The notes under the pieces are model-generated. The model was not told the origin of the DNA, searched no databases, and saw only the letters and a program-made list of their open reading frames with translations. Of a DNA stretch of 64,000 nt, positions 1 to 7,888 are shown piece by piece. Where the stretch lies: contig JAOZFN010000017.1 of assembly GCA_027492205.1 (NCBI GenBank), positions 105,116 to 169,115 of the forward strand. The letters run 5' to 3'. The first letter of the stretch is position 1. Every line of letters begins with the position of its first letter. This DNA is from Thermoproteota archaeon (GTDB taxonomy: Archaea > Korarchaeota > Korarchaeia > Korarchaeales > Korarchaeaceae). Position numbers and translations under genes: made by a program.

Positions 1-81
1 GAAGCCTATGAGGCTGCCATGAGGTTGAGGCCAGTAACCGTCGAGGGCATGCTCCTCCGGAGGGTCCCGGAGTACCTGTGA
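1..81 (+). CDS. C-terminal end of an unidentified protein (5' cut by window edge)
   Basis: The first 26 codons are open in frame 1 and end in TGA at 79-81, with a basic, leucine-rich tail ending in VPEYL. I do not recognise the family from so little. The frame is the same one in which the Nre-like remnant continues after the stop, so this could be the upstream part of that broken gene rather than a separate protein. Confidence 0.35.
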   Translation, partial: EAYEAAMRLRPVTVEGMLLRRVPEYL

Positions 82-419
82 TTTACCGCGCGCGAGACTT
101 GGAGAGGGCCTCTAGGCCGCGTCGAGTACGCCAGCACGGGCGGGCGCTACTACGCGGCCAGGCTGGCGGTGACGGGGGCCCTAGAGAGAGGGCAAGCGAG
201 GGTTCTCGTCCTCGGGGAGATCCACCGCGATCAGCTCACGCCCCTGAGGAGTCTGGCTTGTGAGGGAGGGCGTGAGGTCCACCCTGCGCGAGAGGCCCGC
301 GAGGTTCTACGGCCTCGAGGAGGCAGGTCGACACCTCGACCTCCCGCTCCGCTTCTGGGTCAGGGTCTCCGAGACCCTCAGGGGATGTAGGCAGGAGACC
401 CTATCCAAGTACCTGTGAG
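82..419 (+). pseudogene. Decayed C-terminal region of an Nre-type DNA repair protein
   Basis: Frame 1 gives a stretch resembling the Nre C-terminal domain (GGRYYAARLAV followed by ARVLVLGEI, about 133-220). Near base 258 the homology moves to another frame (VREGVRSTLRERP, then FWVRVSETLRG) and ends at TGA 417-419 with QETLSKYL, which fits the QxxLxx(aromatic) PCNA-interacting tail typical of archaeal Nre proteins. There is no start codon in an open frame covering the whole, and TGA 79-81 lies just upstream. The family is assigned from memory of conserved motifs. The window shows only the 3' third, so either a pseudogene with a shift or a sequencing error is possible. Confidence 0.5.
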
Positions 420-425
420 CCCGGC

Positions 426-1355
426 CTACTGGCCCAGCTGCCTCGCTATGTCCTCCAGAGCCCTGAGCCTGTCCACGATGTTGGGGTGTGTGGAGAATAT
501 CCCGAGGATCCTCTCCGACACCGTAGGCTCCTTCTCCATCAGCGCCCTCTTTAGCTCAGCCGGATCCACTGGTGGGAGCATCGGGTCGGATATGAAGAGC
601 GGGCGTGCCTGGGCAACCCGGATCCCCAAGCTGGGATTAGAGCGGGCCGCTATCTTCACCAGCGCGTGTTGGAGCCTCCTGGCGCCCCCGGGAATCACCG
701 TCGCGGCGTGTGCGTCGGCGTAGTACTCCCTAAGCCTGCTCAGCCTGAGCGACACGAGCCAGAGCACGGTGGCCAGGGCGATCGCCAGGCCTCCGGCGAG
801 GACCAGCTGCCCCCTGTCGTCCCTGTCCCCCAGGTAGGAGGAGTAGTAGAGCGACCTGCCGATGTGGTAGAAGATCGCTGGCAGGGTCGAGGCGAGCATC
901 ATCACCTGCATGTCGCCGTGGGCGACGTGCCCGACCTCGTGAGCAAGGACGGCCTCGACCTCCTCGGGGGAGAGGGTCGAGAGGAGCCCCTCCGTCACGG
1001 CCACCCTGTAGCCGGAGATGGGTGTCCCGTAGGCGAACGCGTTCGGCACGTTGAGCGGAACCAGGACGAGCTTCGGCTTCCTGACTCCGCTCTCCGCCGA
1101 GATCCTCTCCAGCGCCTCGTGGAGCCACGGGACCTCCGAGGGCTTGAGCTCCCTGGCCCTGTACATGAGCTCGATCAGCGACGGCGAGGCGAGCCACATG
1201 AGGAAGTTGAACGCGACGGCCAAGACGACGGCGGCGAGGGGGTTGACGAACCTCGTGAGCGCCGCGAAGGCCAGCGTCGCCAGCCCTATCAGCAGAGCAA
1301 GCGTCCCGAACATCTCGAAGTGGAGCCTGCCCAAGTTCGCTATTCTAGTGGACAT
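426..1355 (-). CDS. htpX: HtpX-like M48 zinc metalloprotease
   Basis: A 309-residue integral membrane protease. The zinc motif HEVGH is at residues 139-143 (H139, E140, H143), and the third zinc ligand is probably E210 in LREYYAD. Hydrophobic segments lie near 17-60 (two helices before the protease domain) and 152-205, the layout of HtpX. HtpX degrades misfolded membrane proteins with its active site facing the cytoplasm. It is on the same strand as the transglutaminase-like gene upstream; once that gene's frameshift is corrected the two do not overlap. Length and motif match the family well. Confidence 0.95.
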   Translation of the reverse strand: MSTRIANLGRLHFEMFGTLALLIGLATLAFAALTRFVNPLAAVVLAVAFNFLMWLASPSLIELMYRARELKPSEVPWLHEALERISAESGVRKPKLVLVPLNVPNAFAYGTPISGYRVAVTEGLLSTLSPEEVEAVLAHEVGHVAHGDMQVMMLASTLPAIFYHIGRSLYYSSYLGDRDDRGQLVLAGGLAIALATVLWLVSLRLSRLREYYADAHAATVIPGGARRLQHALVKIAARSNPSLGIRVAQARPLFISDPMLPPVDPAELKRALMEKEPTVSERILGIFSTHPNIVDRLRALEDIARQLGQ

Positions 1356-1398
1356 ACTCGGGGTTGAGGGGTGGGAGGGGGTAAAAAAGTTGGGGGGC

Positions 1399-2845
1399 TC
1401 ACGGGAGCTCGCCCACTATTGGGAGGCTCCCTATCTGGTAGACCAGCTTGCCCCCCATCCTCACCTCCAGCTTGACCGCGGACCTGAGGGGTCCCTGGAA
1501 CGTGAGGGTCACCACCGCCACCCGAGACGGGGGGAACGTTAACCTCTAGGGTGGTGCTGTTCAGGTACCTCCCGCCCATGATCGGGACGCCGGCGGTTAT
1601 CGTCAGGTTCGCCCAGTCCTGCCCGAAGTTGGCCACGGTCACCACCACCGTCGCCACCTTGGCGGATGACTGCCAGATCACCCCCACCCTGTTCCTGACG
1701 ACGACGGGCATGGGGATGCTCTCAAGCTCGGGGAAGAGAAAGATCGGGTGCTCGTAGTCGAGGTACTCCGGCAGGAGGGGCTCCCCAAGCAGAAGGCCCG
1801 GCTGGGTGGCGTCTATGTAGTAGTACGTCGTCCCGTTCACGTCCCACCTGAGCCCCCTGCCCTCCTCAAGCGCGACGGCTACGCCCATGTGTCCCGCGGG
1901 GAATCCCGGCTTTCCCCAGACGATGACGAGGGCGACGTCGTACCCCATCTCCATGTACAGCGTCGCCAGGAGGATGGCGTGATCCTCGCAGTCGCCCCCG
2001 TAGTCCATCAGAGTCTCTATGGGGAACCTGGGGTACTCGCCCGACGCCATTATCACGTCCTTCTCCAGGTTGTAGGGTATGTGCTGGACGAAGGCTGCGA
2101 GGAATTCGAGGGTCTGAATCCCATTGTATCCATGGGACCTCGCCATGGAGAGGAGCTTGTTCAGGAGGCTCCTTATGTAGGGCCGGGAGAGGGGATCAGA
2201 CGCCAGGACGGCCCAGTCCTCGTAGGGTATCTGATGCTCTGAGGAGACGTAGTACAGGTAGAGGTCCTTTGGGACGGTGAGTCCCATGGAGAACTCCTGG
2301 CCTGCGTACGTCCACCTGAACTCCCTGCTGGCCACCTCGGCTGTCTTGTAGCCGAAGGGAGAGACCTCCGATATCCTGCTCGGGTAGAGTATCCAGTCCT
2401 GGTACCCTCCCTGTTCGAAGAGCATGACTGCCTGGTAGGTCTCGACCCTCGTGTGGCCCGCCAGGACCACGTAGTGCCTTCCGTCCACGTTCCTGATGAA
2501 GAAGTTGAGGTAGCCGGGCCTCTTCACGAGCAGTTCGCTCTCCAGGTCGGTCAGAATCCGGGACGATATCTCGCCGACTCCCTCGTAGGCCTCCGGACCC
2601 CCGAGGACGAATATCGCGGTCGCCAGATCCTCCACCTGATCCAGCCCTGAGGCAGAGACGACGACCACCTCTGCGCCCCTGCCGGAGAGGAACTGGGATA
2701 GGGCCTCGGCCGCCCTCGCGTCTGCCTCGTTGGAGACGATCACGGCCAGGGGGCCGGGTGTTCCGGCCCCCATGTGCGCCGTTGGCAGGAGGAACAGGAG
2801 GGTCAGCGCGAGGACCATCCCCATTCTCACAGGCGCGCGGCTCAT
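1399..2845 (-). CDS. Exported transglutaminase-like cysteine-protease-fold protein (frameshifted near the 3' end)
   Basis: The N-terminus has a signal peptide (hydrophobic residues 10-27). A transglutaminase-like core follows: GGDCEDH with the presumptive nucleophile C286, a histidine in AGHMG (about H319) and an aspartate in YYIDATQPG (about D345), a plausible Cys-His-Asp triad. A beta-rich C-terminal domain follows. In the genome frame the last 60 residues become Gly/Pro/Arg-rich nonsense. Skipping one base in the G6 run at 1529-1534 restores a hydrophobic beta-strand sequence (RVAVVTLTF, then LVYQIGSLP) ending at TGA 1401-1399. The corrected gene ends there and no longer overlaps htpX. Substrate unknown; it acts outside the membrane. 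Confidence 0.8.
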
Positions 2846-2943
2846 CAGGCTGATACGGGGGTGGGCCGCATTAACGATCGCTCGGCCCGTGCCCGGGGTC
2901 GGTAACCTTCTTTTCTGAGCAACCCGGGAGGCGGGGGTATTCC

Positions 2944-3687
2944 ATGTGCAGGATGATCGCCGCCATCTCGCCTTCGGCGATGCCCGTCTACGCGCCGCTC
3001 GAACTCGTCGATGCGCTCGGCCGCCTCGCGCTGCGCGGGAAGAGCAGTGACGGCCTGGGGCACCCCCACGGGTGGGGAATCCTCGGGCTCAGGAGGGGTC
3101 ACGTGGTGGAGTACCACAGGTCTACCGAGCCGGCGTGGAGGGCGAGCCTCGACGAAGCCTTCAGGGCAGACCTCCTGATACTGCACGCCCGAAAGGCGTC
3201 CAAGGGAGAGGTCAGGCTGGAGAACACCCATCCGCTGGTCAGACTCGTTGGCGGGAGGCTCTGGGGGCTGGCCCACAACGGAACCATTCACGGGTGGGAG
3301 GGCCTGCTGGAGGAGGGTGAGAGGGGGGAGATGCTGGGAAGCACCGACACGGAGGCCCTCCTAATTCACCTGTCGAAGGCCGGAGACCTTCAATCGGTGA
3401 TGGAGAGACTCTCGGAGCTGAAGGACGACGTCGATCGCCTCGGAGTCGAATCGATCACGTGTCTGCTCACGGACGGGTCGTCCCTGCTTGCCTGCCGCGG
3501 GGCCTCGAAGAGGCAAGACTACTACACCCTCAGCTGGACCAGGAGGGAGTGGGAGGGCATCGAGTCTCTGGTGTTCTCATCCGAGCCCCTTGAGGGCTGG
3601 GGAGCCTGGACTCCCCTGAGGAATTGGTCCGGGCTGCTCGTCAGGCGCGTTGCAGGTGGATTGGAGGTCGACGATGTGGACCTCTGA
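2944..3687 (+). CDS. Class II glutamine amidotransferase
   Basis: A 247-residue Ntn-type glutamine amidotransferase. The catalytic cysteine is residue 2 (start MCRM, exposed after Met removal). Conserved elements are LHARKASKG, NTHPL and LAHNGTIHGW, which hold the glutamine-binding Arg, Asn and Gly residues. It resembles stand-alone YafJ/GATase-II proteins that release ammonia from glutamine for an unknown acceptor, since no synthetase domain follows. The start is fixed by the need for Cys2 and by a purine-rich GGGAGGCGGGGG sequence just before the ATG. It is divergent from the transglutaminase-like gene across a 98-base spacer. Confidence 0.85.
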   Translation: MCRMIAAISPSAMPVYAPLELVDALGRLALRGKSSDGLGHPHGWGILGLRRGHVVEYHRSTEPAWRASLDEAFRADLLILHARKASKGEVRLENTHPLVRLVGGRLWGLAHNGTIHGWEGLLEEGERGEMLGSTDTEALLIHLSKAGDLQSVMERLSELKDDVDRLGVESITCLLTDGSSLLACRGASKRQDYYTLSWTRREWEGIESLVFSSEPLEGWGAWTPLRNWSGLLVRRVAGGLEVDDVDL

Positions 3688-3736
3688 CCCGACCCCGAGG
3701 GGCGCCGCGGGTCGGAGGGAGGGCGCTCTGGCCCGG

Positions 3737-4171
3737 TCACTCTCCGAGAACGGTGACCTTGACGCGCCGCTTCCGGGGACCGTCCAGCTCCACGAGGAGG
3801 ACGGCCTGCCAGGTCCCGAGGTCGAGGTCCCCCGAGCTGACCGGGAGGGTGATCCCCGGCCGTATCATAGAGGACAGGATGTGGGCGTGCGCGTTCTGCT
3901 CCCCAGGCAGGCGGGAGTACTTGGCGTTGTGCCTGTAGTCGCCCTCCACGGGTACGAGCCTGGCGAGGGTCTCCAGGATGTCCTCCCACAGGTCCGGGTC
4001 GGGCTCGTTGACCGTCAGCGCGGCGGTGGTGTGCGGGACCCAGGCGCTCGCGAGCCCCTCGGAGATCCCGCTCTCCCTCACGAGCCGGCGGACTTCCCGG
4101 GTCACGTCGATGACCTCAAGCCTTCGGGAGGATCTCACGCTGACCTCTCCCCTCCAGAGCCTCAAGCTCAA
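3737..4171 (-). CDS. YjbQ/UPF0047 family protein
   Basis: A 144-residue single-domain protein with UPF0047 hallmarks: VPHTTAALTVNEPDPD (about 46-61), DYRHN around residue 78, NAHAH at about 93-97 and the MIRPGITLPVSSGDLDLG segment before the C-terminal strands. Bacterial members have been annotated with secondary thiamine-phosphate synthase activity, but the physiological role is unsettled. The histidines and acidic residues suggest a metal site. It is convergent with the amidotransferase gene (49-base gap) and divergent from the AlaX-like gene. Family assignment is firm; function is not. Confidence 0.9.
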   Translation of the reverse strand: MSLRLWRGEVSVRSSRRLEVIDVTREVRRLVRESGISEGLASAWVPHTTAALTVNEPDPDLWEDILETLARLVPVEGDYRHNAKYSRLPGEQNAHAHILSSMIRPGITLPVSSGDLDLGTWQAVLLVELDGPRKRRVKVTVLGE

Positions 4172-4216
4172 CCCCAGGCGCGCGCCGGTCAGCCATTTTA
4201 ACGACCGCGGGGGGAC

Positions 4217-5002
4217 ATGGTGAGGCGAGGTCGCTTGACCCGCATCGTCGACGTGGTGGGGGGGCTCCCGAGAACCGAGAGGATCTACCTCAGGGACTCC
4301 TACGCGAGAGAGTGCAGGTCAGAGGTGCTCAGGGTGGTCAGGGACCGGGGCGCAAAGAGGTATCTGGTGCTGGACAAGACCGTCTTCCACCCCCTGGAGG
4401 GGGGTCAGCCCAGCGACGGGGGTGAGATAGTCGGGGAGAGGTTCAGTCTCACGATGAAGAAGGCCCTGTCGTCCGGGGGCGTCGTGGCGCACTACGGCAC
4501 CATAAGCGGCGAGGACCCACAGCCGGGAGACGCCGTCACCTGCCGACTGGACTGGGAGAGGCGCTACCTCATAATGAGGCTCCACACCGCCGGCCACATC
4601 CTAGACGCGGCCGTGAGCGAGGTCTTCGGAAGTCCGGTGAACACCCTCGGCGCTAACCACGGCCCACCGGAGGCCCACGTAGACTACGCCGCGAGGCTCC
4701 CCTCGGAGGACGAGCTGGGCCGCATAGAGAGGATCGCGAGCGAGATCGTGTCCGACGACCTGGAGGTGAGGGTCAGGTTCGTCGTCCCGGAGGAGCTGGA
4801 GTCTTCCGCCTACAACGCCCCAAACCTCGACAGGCTCCCGGAGGCCCCAGTTTACAGGCTGGTAGAGATCCCCGGGAGGAACTCCATCCCGTGCACGGGG
4901 ACGCACGTCGCCAGGACCGGCGAGGTCGGGGGAGTCAGGGTGCTCGGGGCCGCGCCCCTGCGGGGTGGGTTCAGGCTCTCTTACTGGGTTACCCGGCCCT
5001 AG
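4217..5002 (+). CDS. alaX: AlaX-type alanyl-tRNA editing protein
   Basis: A 261-residue stand-alone editing domain related to AlaRS, which hydrolyses mischarged Ser- or Gly-tRNA(Ala). The N-terminal half has the AlaRS-like beta-barrel signature (DKTVFHPLEGGQPSD, about residues 53-67). The catalytic metal-binding motifs follow: HTAGH (about 118-122) and CTGTH (about 221-225), matching HxxxH and CxxxH. The length suits the medium-size AlaX class without the C-Ala dimerisation domain. The ATG follows a purine-rich GGGGGGAC stretch. Preference for Ser or Gly cannot be told from the sequence. Confidence 0.9.
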   Translation: MVRRGRLTRIVDVVGGLPRTERIYLRDSYARECRSEVLRVVRDRGAKRYLVLDKTVFHPLEGGQPSDGGEIVGERFSLTMKKALSSGGVVAHYGTISGEDPQPGDAVTCRLDWERRYLIMRLHTAGHILDAAVSEVFGSPVNTLGANHGPPEAHVDYAARLPSEDELGRIERIASEIVSDDLEVRVRFVVPEELESSAYNAPNLDRLPEAPVYRLVEIPGRNSIPCTGTHVARTGEVGGVRVLGAAPLRGGFRLSYWVTRP

Positions 5003-5137
5003 CTGCAGGCCCTTCGACGGACCTCAAGCCGCCAACGATTGCCTGAAGGTCCTCCGCCTACGGACTGTCGCGCCTTAAAGAGAGGGCGGGCCGGGCATCA
5101 GGCTTTGCCCGGCCGAGGAGTCGTTGAGGTCGTATCG

Positions 5138-5698
5138 GTGGCGCTGTCTCCCGCCACCATGGGCGTCGTCGCGGCGGTCGCCCTCGCCAGCGGGGGCTGG
5201 TCCGAGCTGGCGGTGGCCCCCGCGCTCGGGTTCCTGATGGGCGTGGCCTTCCTAAGCATCCTCCCAATGGCCCCAATCGCGGTCGAAGACGGCGTTTACG
5301 GCCTGATGAGTCAGAGGCTCGAGAGCGAGGAGAAGAGGATCGCGGTTCTAACGTGGTCAGCCCCAGTCTACGCCGGGGGATCCGTCGCGTTCGTTGCGGT
5401 GGGTTGGGACAGCATGGCGTACCTCGCGGCGTGCTACGCCGTAGCCTCCGCCCTGCTGGCGGCGATCACGCTGAGGCTCAGGGTCAGCCTCCACGCCGCC
5501 GGAGTCTCGCTCCCCGCCGTCGCCCTCGCCCTGATGAGGGGCCTCCCCTGGTCCGCGCTCCTTCTCCTCCTCCCGGCAGTCGCCTGGGCAAGGATCAGGG
5601 CGGGCGTCCACACGCCCCGTCAGGTGGCGGTAGGCGCCGTGGCCGGGGGACTCGTCCCGCTGGCCCTGTGGCTCCTCCTACTCAGACCTCACCCTTGA
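5138..5698 (+). CDS. PAP2-like polytopic membrane protein with an incomplete phosphatase signature
   Basis: Nearly every segment is hydrophobic (about five or six membrane spans). The only PAP2 landmark is near the C-terminus: ARIRAGVHTPRQVAVGAVAGG, which resembles the SRxxxGVHxxxD motif carrying the catalytic histidine, but with Gln in place of Asp. Clear KxxxxxxRP and PSGH motifs are absent. It may be a lipid phosphatase relative that has lost activity or a non-enzymatic homologue. I chose GTG 5138 because the longer frame begins with a charged, low-quality stretch and a TATA-like CTTAAAG lies at 5074-5080. It overlaps the convergent gene by 21 bases. Confidence 0.65.
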   Translation: MALSPATMGVVAAVALASGGWSELAVAPALGFLMGVAFLSILPMAPIAVEDGVYGLMSQRLESEEKRIAVLTWSAPVYAGGSVAFVAVGWDSMAYLAACYAVASALLAAITLRLRVSLHAAGVSLPAVALALMRGLPWSALLLLLPAVAWARIRAGVHTPRQVAVGAVAGGLVPLALWLLLLRPHP

Positions 5699-6769
5699 GA
5701 CGTAGGCGCAGGCGAGCAGCACGCCTAGAACGAGCGGGTCAAGTCCCGTCTCAACCGCCACCGTGAGGTACGCCAGCGCGAGCGCGCCGGACGATCCCTC
5801 CCCCGAGTCCCTTAGGGCTACCCCTACGGCCAGGGCCTCCAGCGGAGCCAAGAGGCCGAAGTCTCCCACGGGTTGGCCCATGATGAAGTAGGTGTACCTG
5901 GTGGCCCCCCTGCCGAACAGCCTCGCCACCTCCCTTCGGGGGTCTGTGGAGACCAGCAGGCTCCCGTGGAACAGACCCCAGGGGAGGCTGTTCAGGGCGA
6001 TAGTCTCGTACACCCAGTAGGTGAAGGAGGCCCTGCTTACCACGCCGAGGGGGTCCGGCTTCCCCGCTATCCCCCTCATCGCGCCCAATGCCGCGCCCCC
6101 AACCGCCACCACGGCCGCAAACGTGAGGAGCCTCCTCCAGCTGCCTGAACTCCCGCGCGGGGCCGCCCAAGCCAGGGCAGGGAGGATCGCGTACGATCGG
6201 AACCCCGTAAGGAGCCCCAAGGCTGAGGAAGTTGCCGCCAGCGGGGCGCTACCGGATAGGACGGTGGCAGAGGTAAGGAGGAGCGTGGCCAGTCCAAACA
6301 CCCGAGAAACGTCTCCCGCTCGACTAGCGCCCTCTTGTATTAGTGGAAGCCCAAAGGCGACGGCCCCCGCCGAGTAGACAACTAATCCGGCAGCCAAGGC
6401 CAAGAGGGCGTTTGAGGGAGATCGGGTCCTGGCCGACCTGATCCTCTCCTCCAGAGGTCTTCTGACGGCCGCGAAGGCCAAGGTCAGGAGGGTCACGAGC
6501 GCAAGGCCCGCGGGGGATCTGCCAAGCGTCCCCAGGGCCAGGAGCGAGATCGCCGCGGCGTAGGTCCAGCCGGGAGGTGAGGGCACCAGCGCGTAGCCGG
6601 CGGCCAGCGCGGCCCACCCCGCCAGAGCCAGCAGGAGGGGGAGGGGCTCCAGCGGACGCCCTGTGAGGGCAGCCCCGAGGGAGGCCAGGGCTAGGTATCC
6701 GAAGAAGAGGAGGGAGAGGAGGGTCAGGGAGTTGGGGCGTATCGATTCCCCCCTCCCCCTCCCGAGCAT
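5678..6769 (-). CDS. Polytopic membrane protein, possibly Wzy/oligosaccharide-polymerase-like
   Basis: About 363 residues with roughly ten hydrophobic segments and a larger polar loop near the C-terminal third (containing YWVYETIALNSLPWG and a Gly/Pro-rich section), followed by more helices. This layout resembles oligosaccharide repeat-unit polymerases, but I see no decisive motif. The ATG at 6769 (MLGRGRGES) is chosen because the longer frame upstream is Arg/Gly-rich antisense noise overlapping the ABC ATPase gene. It lies 38 bases downstream of that ATPase on the same strand, so it may be the last gene of the transporter transcript. Function unknown. Confidence 0.6.
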   Translation of the reverse strand: MLGRGRGESIRPNSLTLLSLLFFGYLALASLGAALTGRPLEPLPLLLALAGWAALAAGYALVPSPPGWTYAAAISLLALGTLGRSPAGLALVTLLTLAFAAVRRPLEERIRSARTRSPSNALLALAAGLVVYSAGAVAFGLPLIQEGASRAGDVSRVFGLATLLLTSATVLSGSAPLAATSSALGLLTGFRSYAILPALAWAAPRGSSGSWRRLLTFAAVVAVGGAALGAMRGIAGKPDPLGVVSRASFTYWVYETIALNSLPWGLFHGSLLVSTDPRREVARLFGRGATRYTYFIMGQPVGDFGLLAPLEALAVGVALRDSGEGSSGALALAYLTVAVETGLDPLVLGVLLACAYVSRVRSE

Positions 6770-6807
6770 CCGCCCACCTCTCCCGCCCCTGGCGCCGCGG
6801 GCCCGGC

Positions 6808-7878
6808 CTACAGCCTTATGGCCAGGGTCAGCTCGGGGGACGCGTAGACCTTGATCGGCTTCCCGACGGGCACCTCCTCGTCCGGGTCGACCTCTATGAC
6901 GAAGGGCGCGTCCCCGGCCCTGGCCTGGACCCTCAGGGAGTTCCCCAGGAAGGACACGTGGTAGACCTCCACCTCGAACTCGTTCGAGTCCCATGTCTCC
7001 GGGGCCAGCTCGAACGACTCGGGCCTTACCATGACCAAGACCCTGTCACCCACATCTGGATTGGCCTCGGGGTGCGATGGAACTGCCAGAACCTCCTTCT
7101 CGATGGCCTCCAGCCTCACCCTCAGCCTCTCACCATCCTTCGCGACGACCTCCCCGTAGAGGAACGTGCCCTGCCCGATGAACCTCGCCACGAACTCGTT
7201 CTTCGGGTGCTTGTAGATCTCCTGCGGGGTACCGATCTGCATGACCCTGCCCTGGTTCATGACCGCGATCCTGTCGGAGATGCTCATGGCCTCCTCCTGG
7301 TCGTGGGTGACGTAGAGCGTCGTTATCCCGAGCTCCCTCTGGAGCCTCTTCAGCTCGGCCCTCATCTCTATCCTGAGCTTGGCGTCGAGGTTGCTGAGGG
7401 GCTCGTCGAACAGCAGCACCTTCGGGTTGATGACTATGGCCCTCGCCAGCGCGACCCTCTGCTGCTGCCCGCCTGAGAGCTGGTGTGGCGTCCTGTTCTC
7501 CATCCCCTCGAGCTTGACGAGCTTGAGGACCTCCATCACCCTCCTCCTGATCTCCTCCTTCTTGTACCCCCTGATCTTGAGTCCGTAGGCGATGTTGTCG
7601 AAGACGTTCATGTGGGGCCACAGTGCGTAGTTCTGGAACACCATCCCCGTGTCCCTCTTGTGGGGCGGGACCTCGGTGACCTCCTGATCGTCGAAGTAGA
7701 CCTTCCCCTCGTCCGGGAGCTCAAGCCCGGCTATGCAGCGGAGGAAGGTGGTCTTGCCGCATCCGCTGGGGCCCAGCAGCGTGAAGAACTCGCCGTGCTG
7801 GATCTCGAGGCTGACGTGGTCGACCGCCACGACCTCCCCGAAGCGCTTCGTAAGATCGACGGTCCGTATCTTTACCAT
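6808..7878 (-). CDS. ABC transporter ATPase, PotA/FbpC type
   Basis: A 356-residue nucleotide-binding subunit: Walker A GPSGCGKTT (about 37-45), signature LSGGQQQR (about 135-142), Walker B LLFDEPLSNLD, switch histidine in VTHDQEEA, and a C-terminal OB/TOBE domain after residue 240 as in PotA, FbpC and MalK-like ATPases. It energises the permease encoded just upstream (10-base gap). The substrate class cannot be read from the ATPase; polyamine, ferric iron, thiamine and phosphonate importers all use this type. Confidence 0.93.
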   Translation of the reverse strand: MVKIRTVDLTKRFGEVVAVDHVSLEIQHGEFFTLLGPSGCGKTTFLRCIAGLELPDEGKVYFDDQEVTEVPPHKRDTGMVFQNYALWPHMNVFDNIAYGLKIRGYKKEEIRRRVMEVLKLVKLEGMENRTPHQLSGGQQQRVALARAIVINPKVLLFDEPLSNLDAKLRIEMRAELKRLQRELGITTLYVTHDQEEAMSISDRIAVMNQGRVMQIGTPQEIYKHPKNEFVARFIGQGTFLYGEVVAKDGERLRVRLEAIEKEVLAVPSHPEANPDVGDRVLVMVRPESFELAPETWDSNEFEVEVYHVSFLGNSLRVQARAGDAPFVIEVDPDEEVPVGKPIKVYASPELTLAIRL

Positions 7879-7888
7879 GCGATCACCC

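Noticed and set aside
2845..3291. Long minus-strand frame opposite the amidotransferase gene
   Set aside because: Antisense shadow; Pro/Arg-rich, no family, and the plus-strand protein is clearly conserved.
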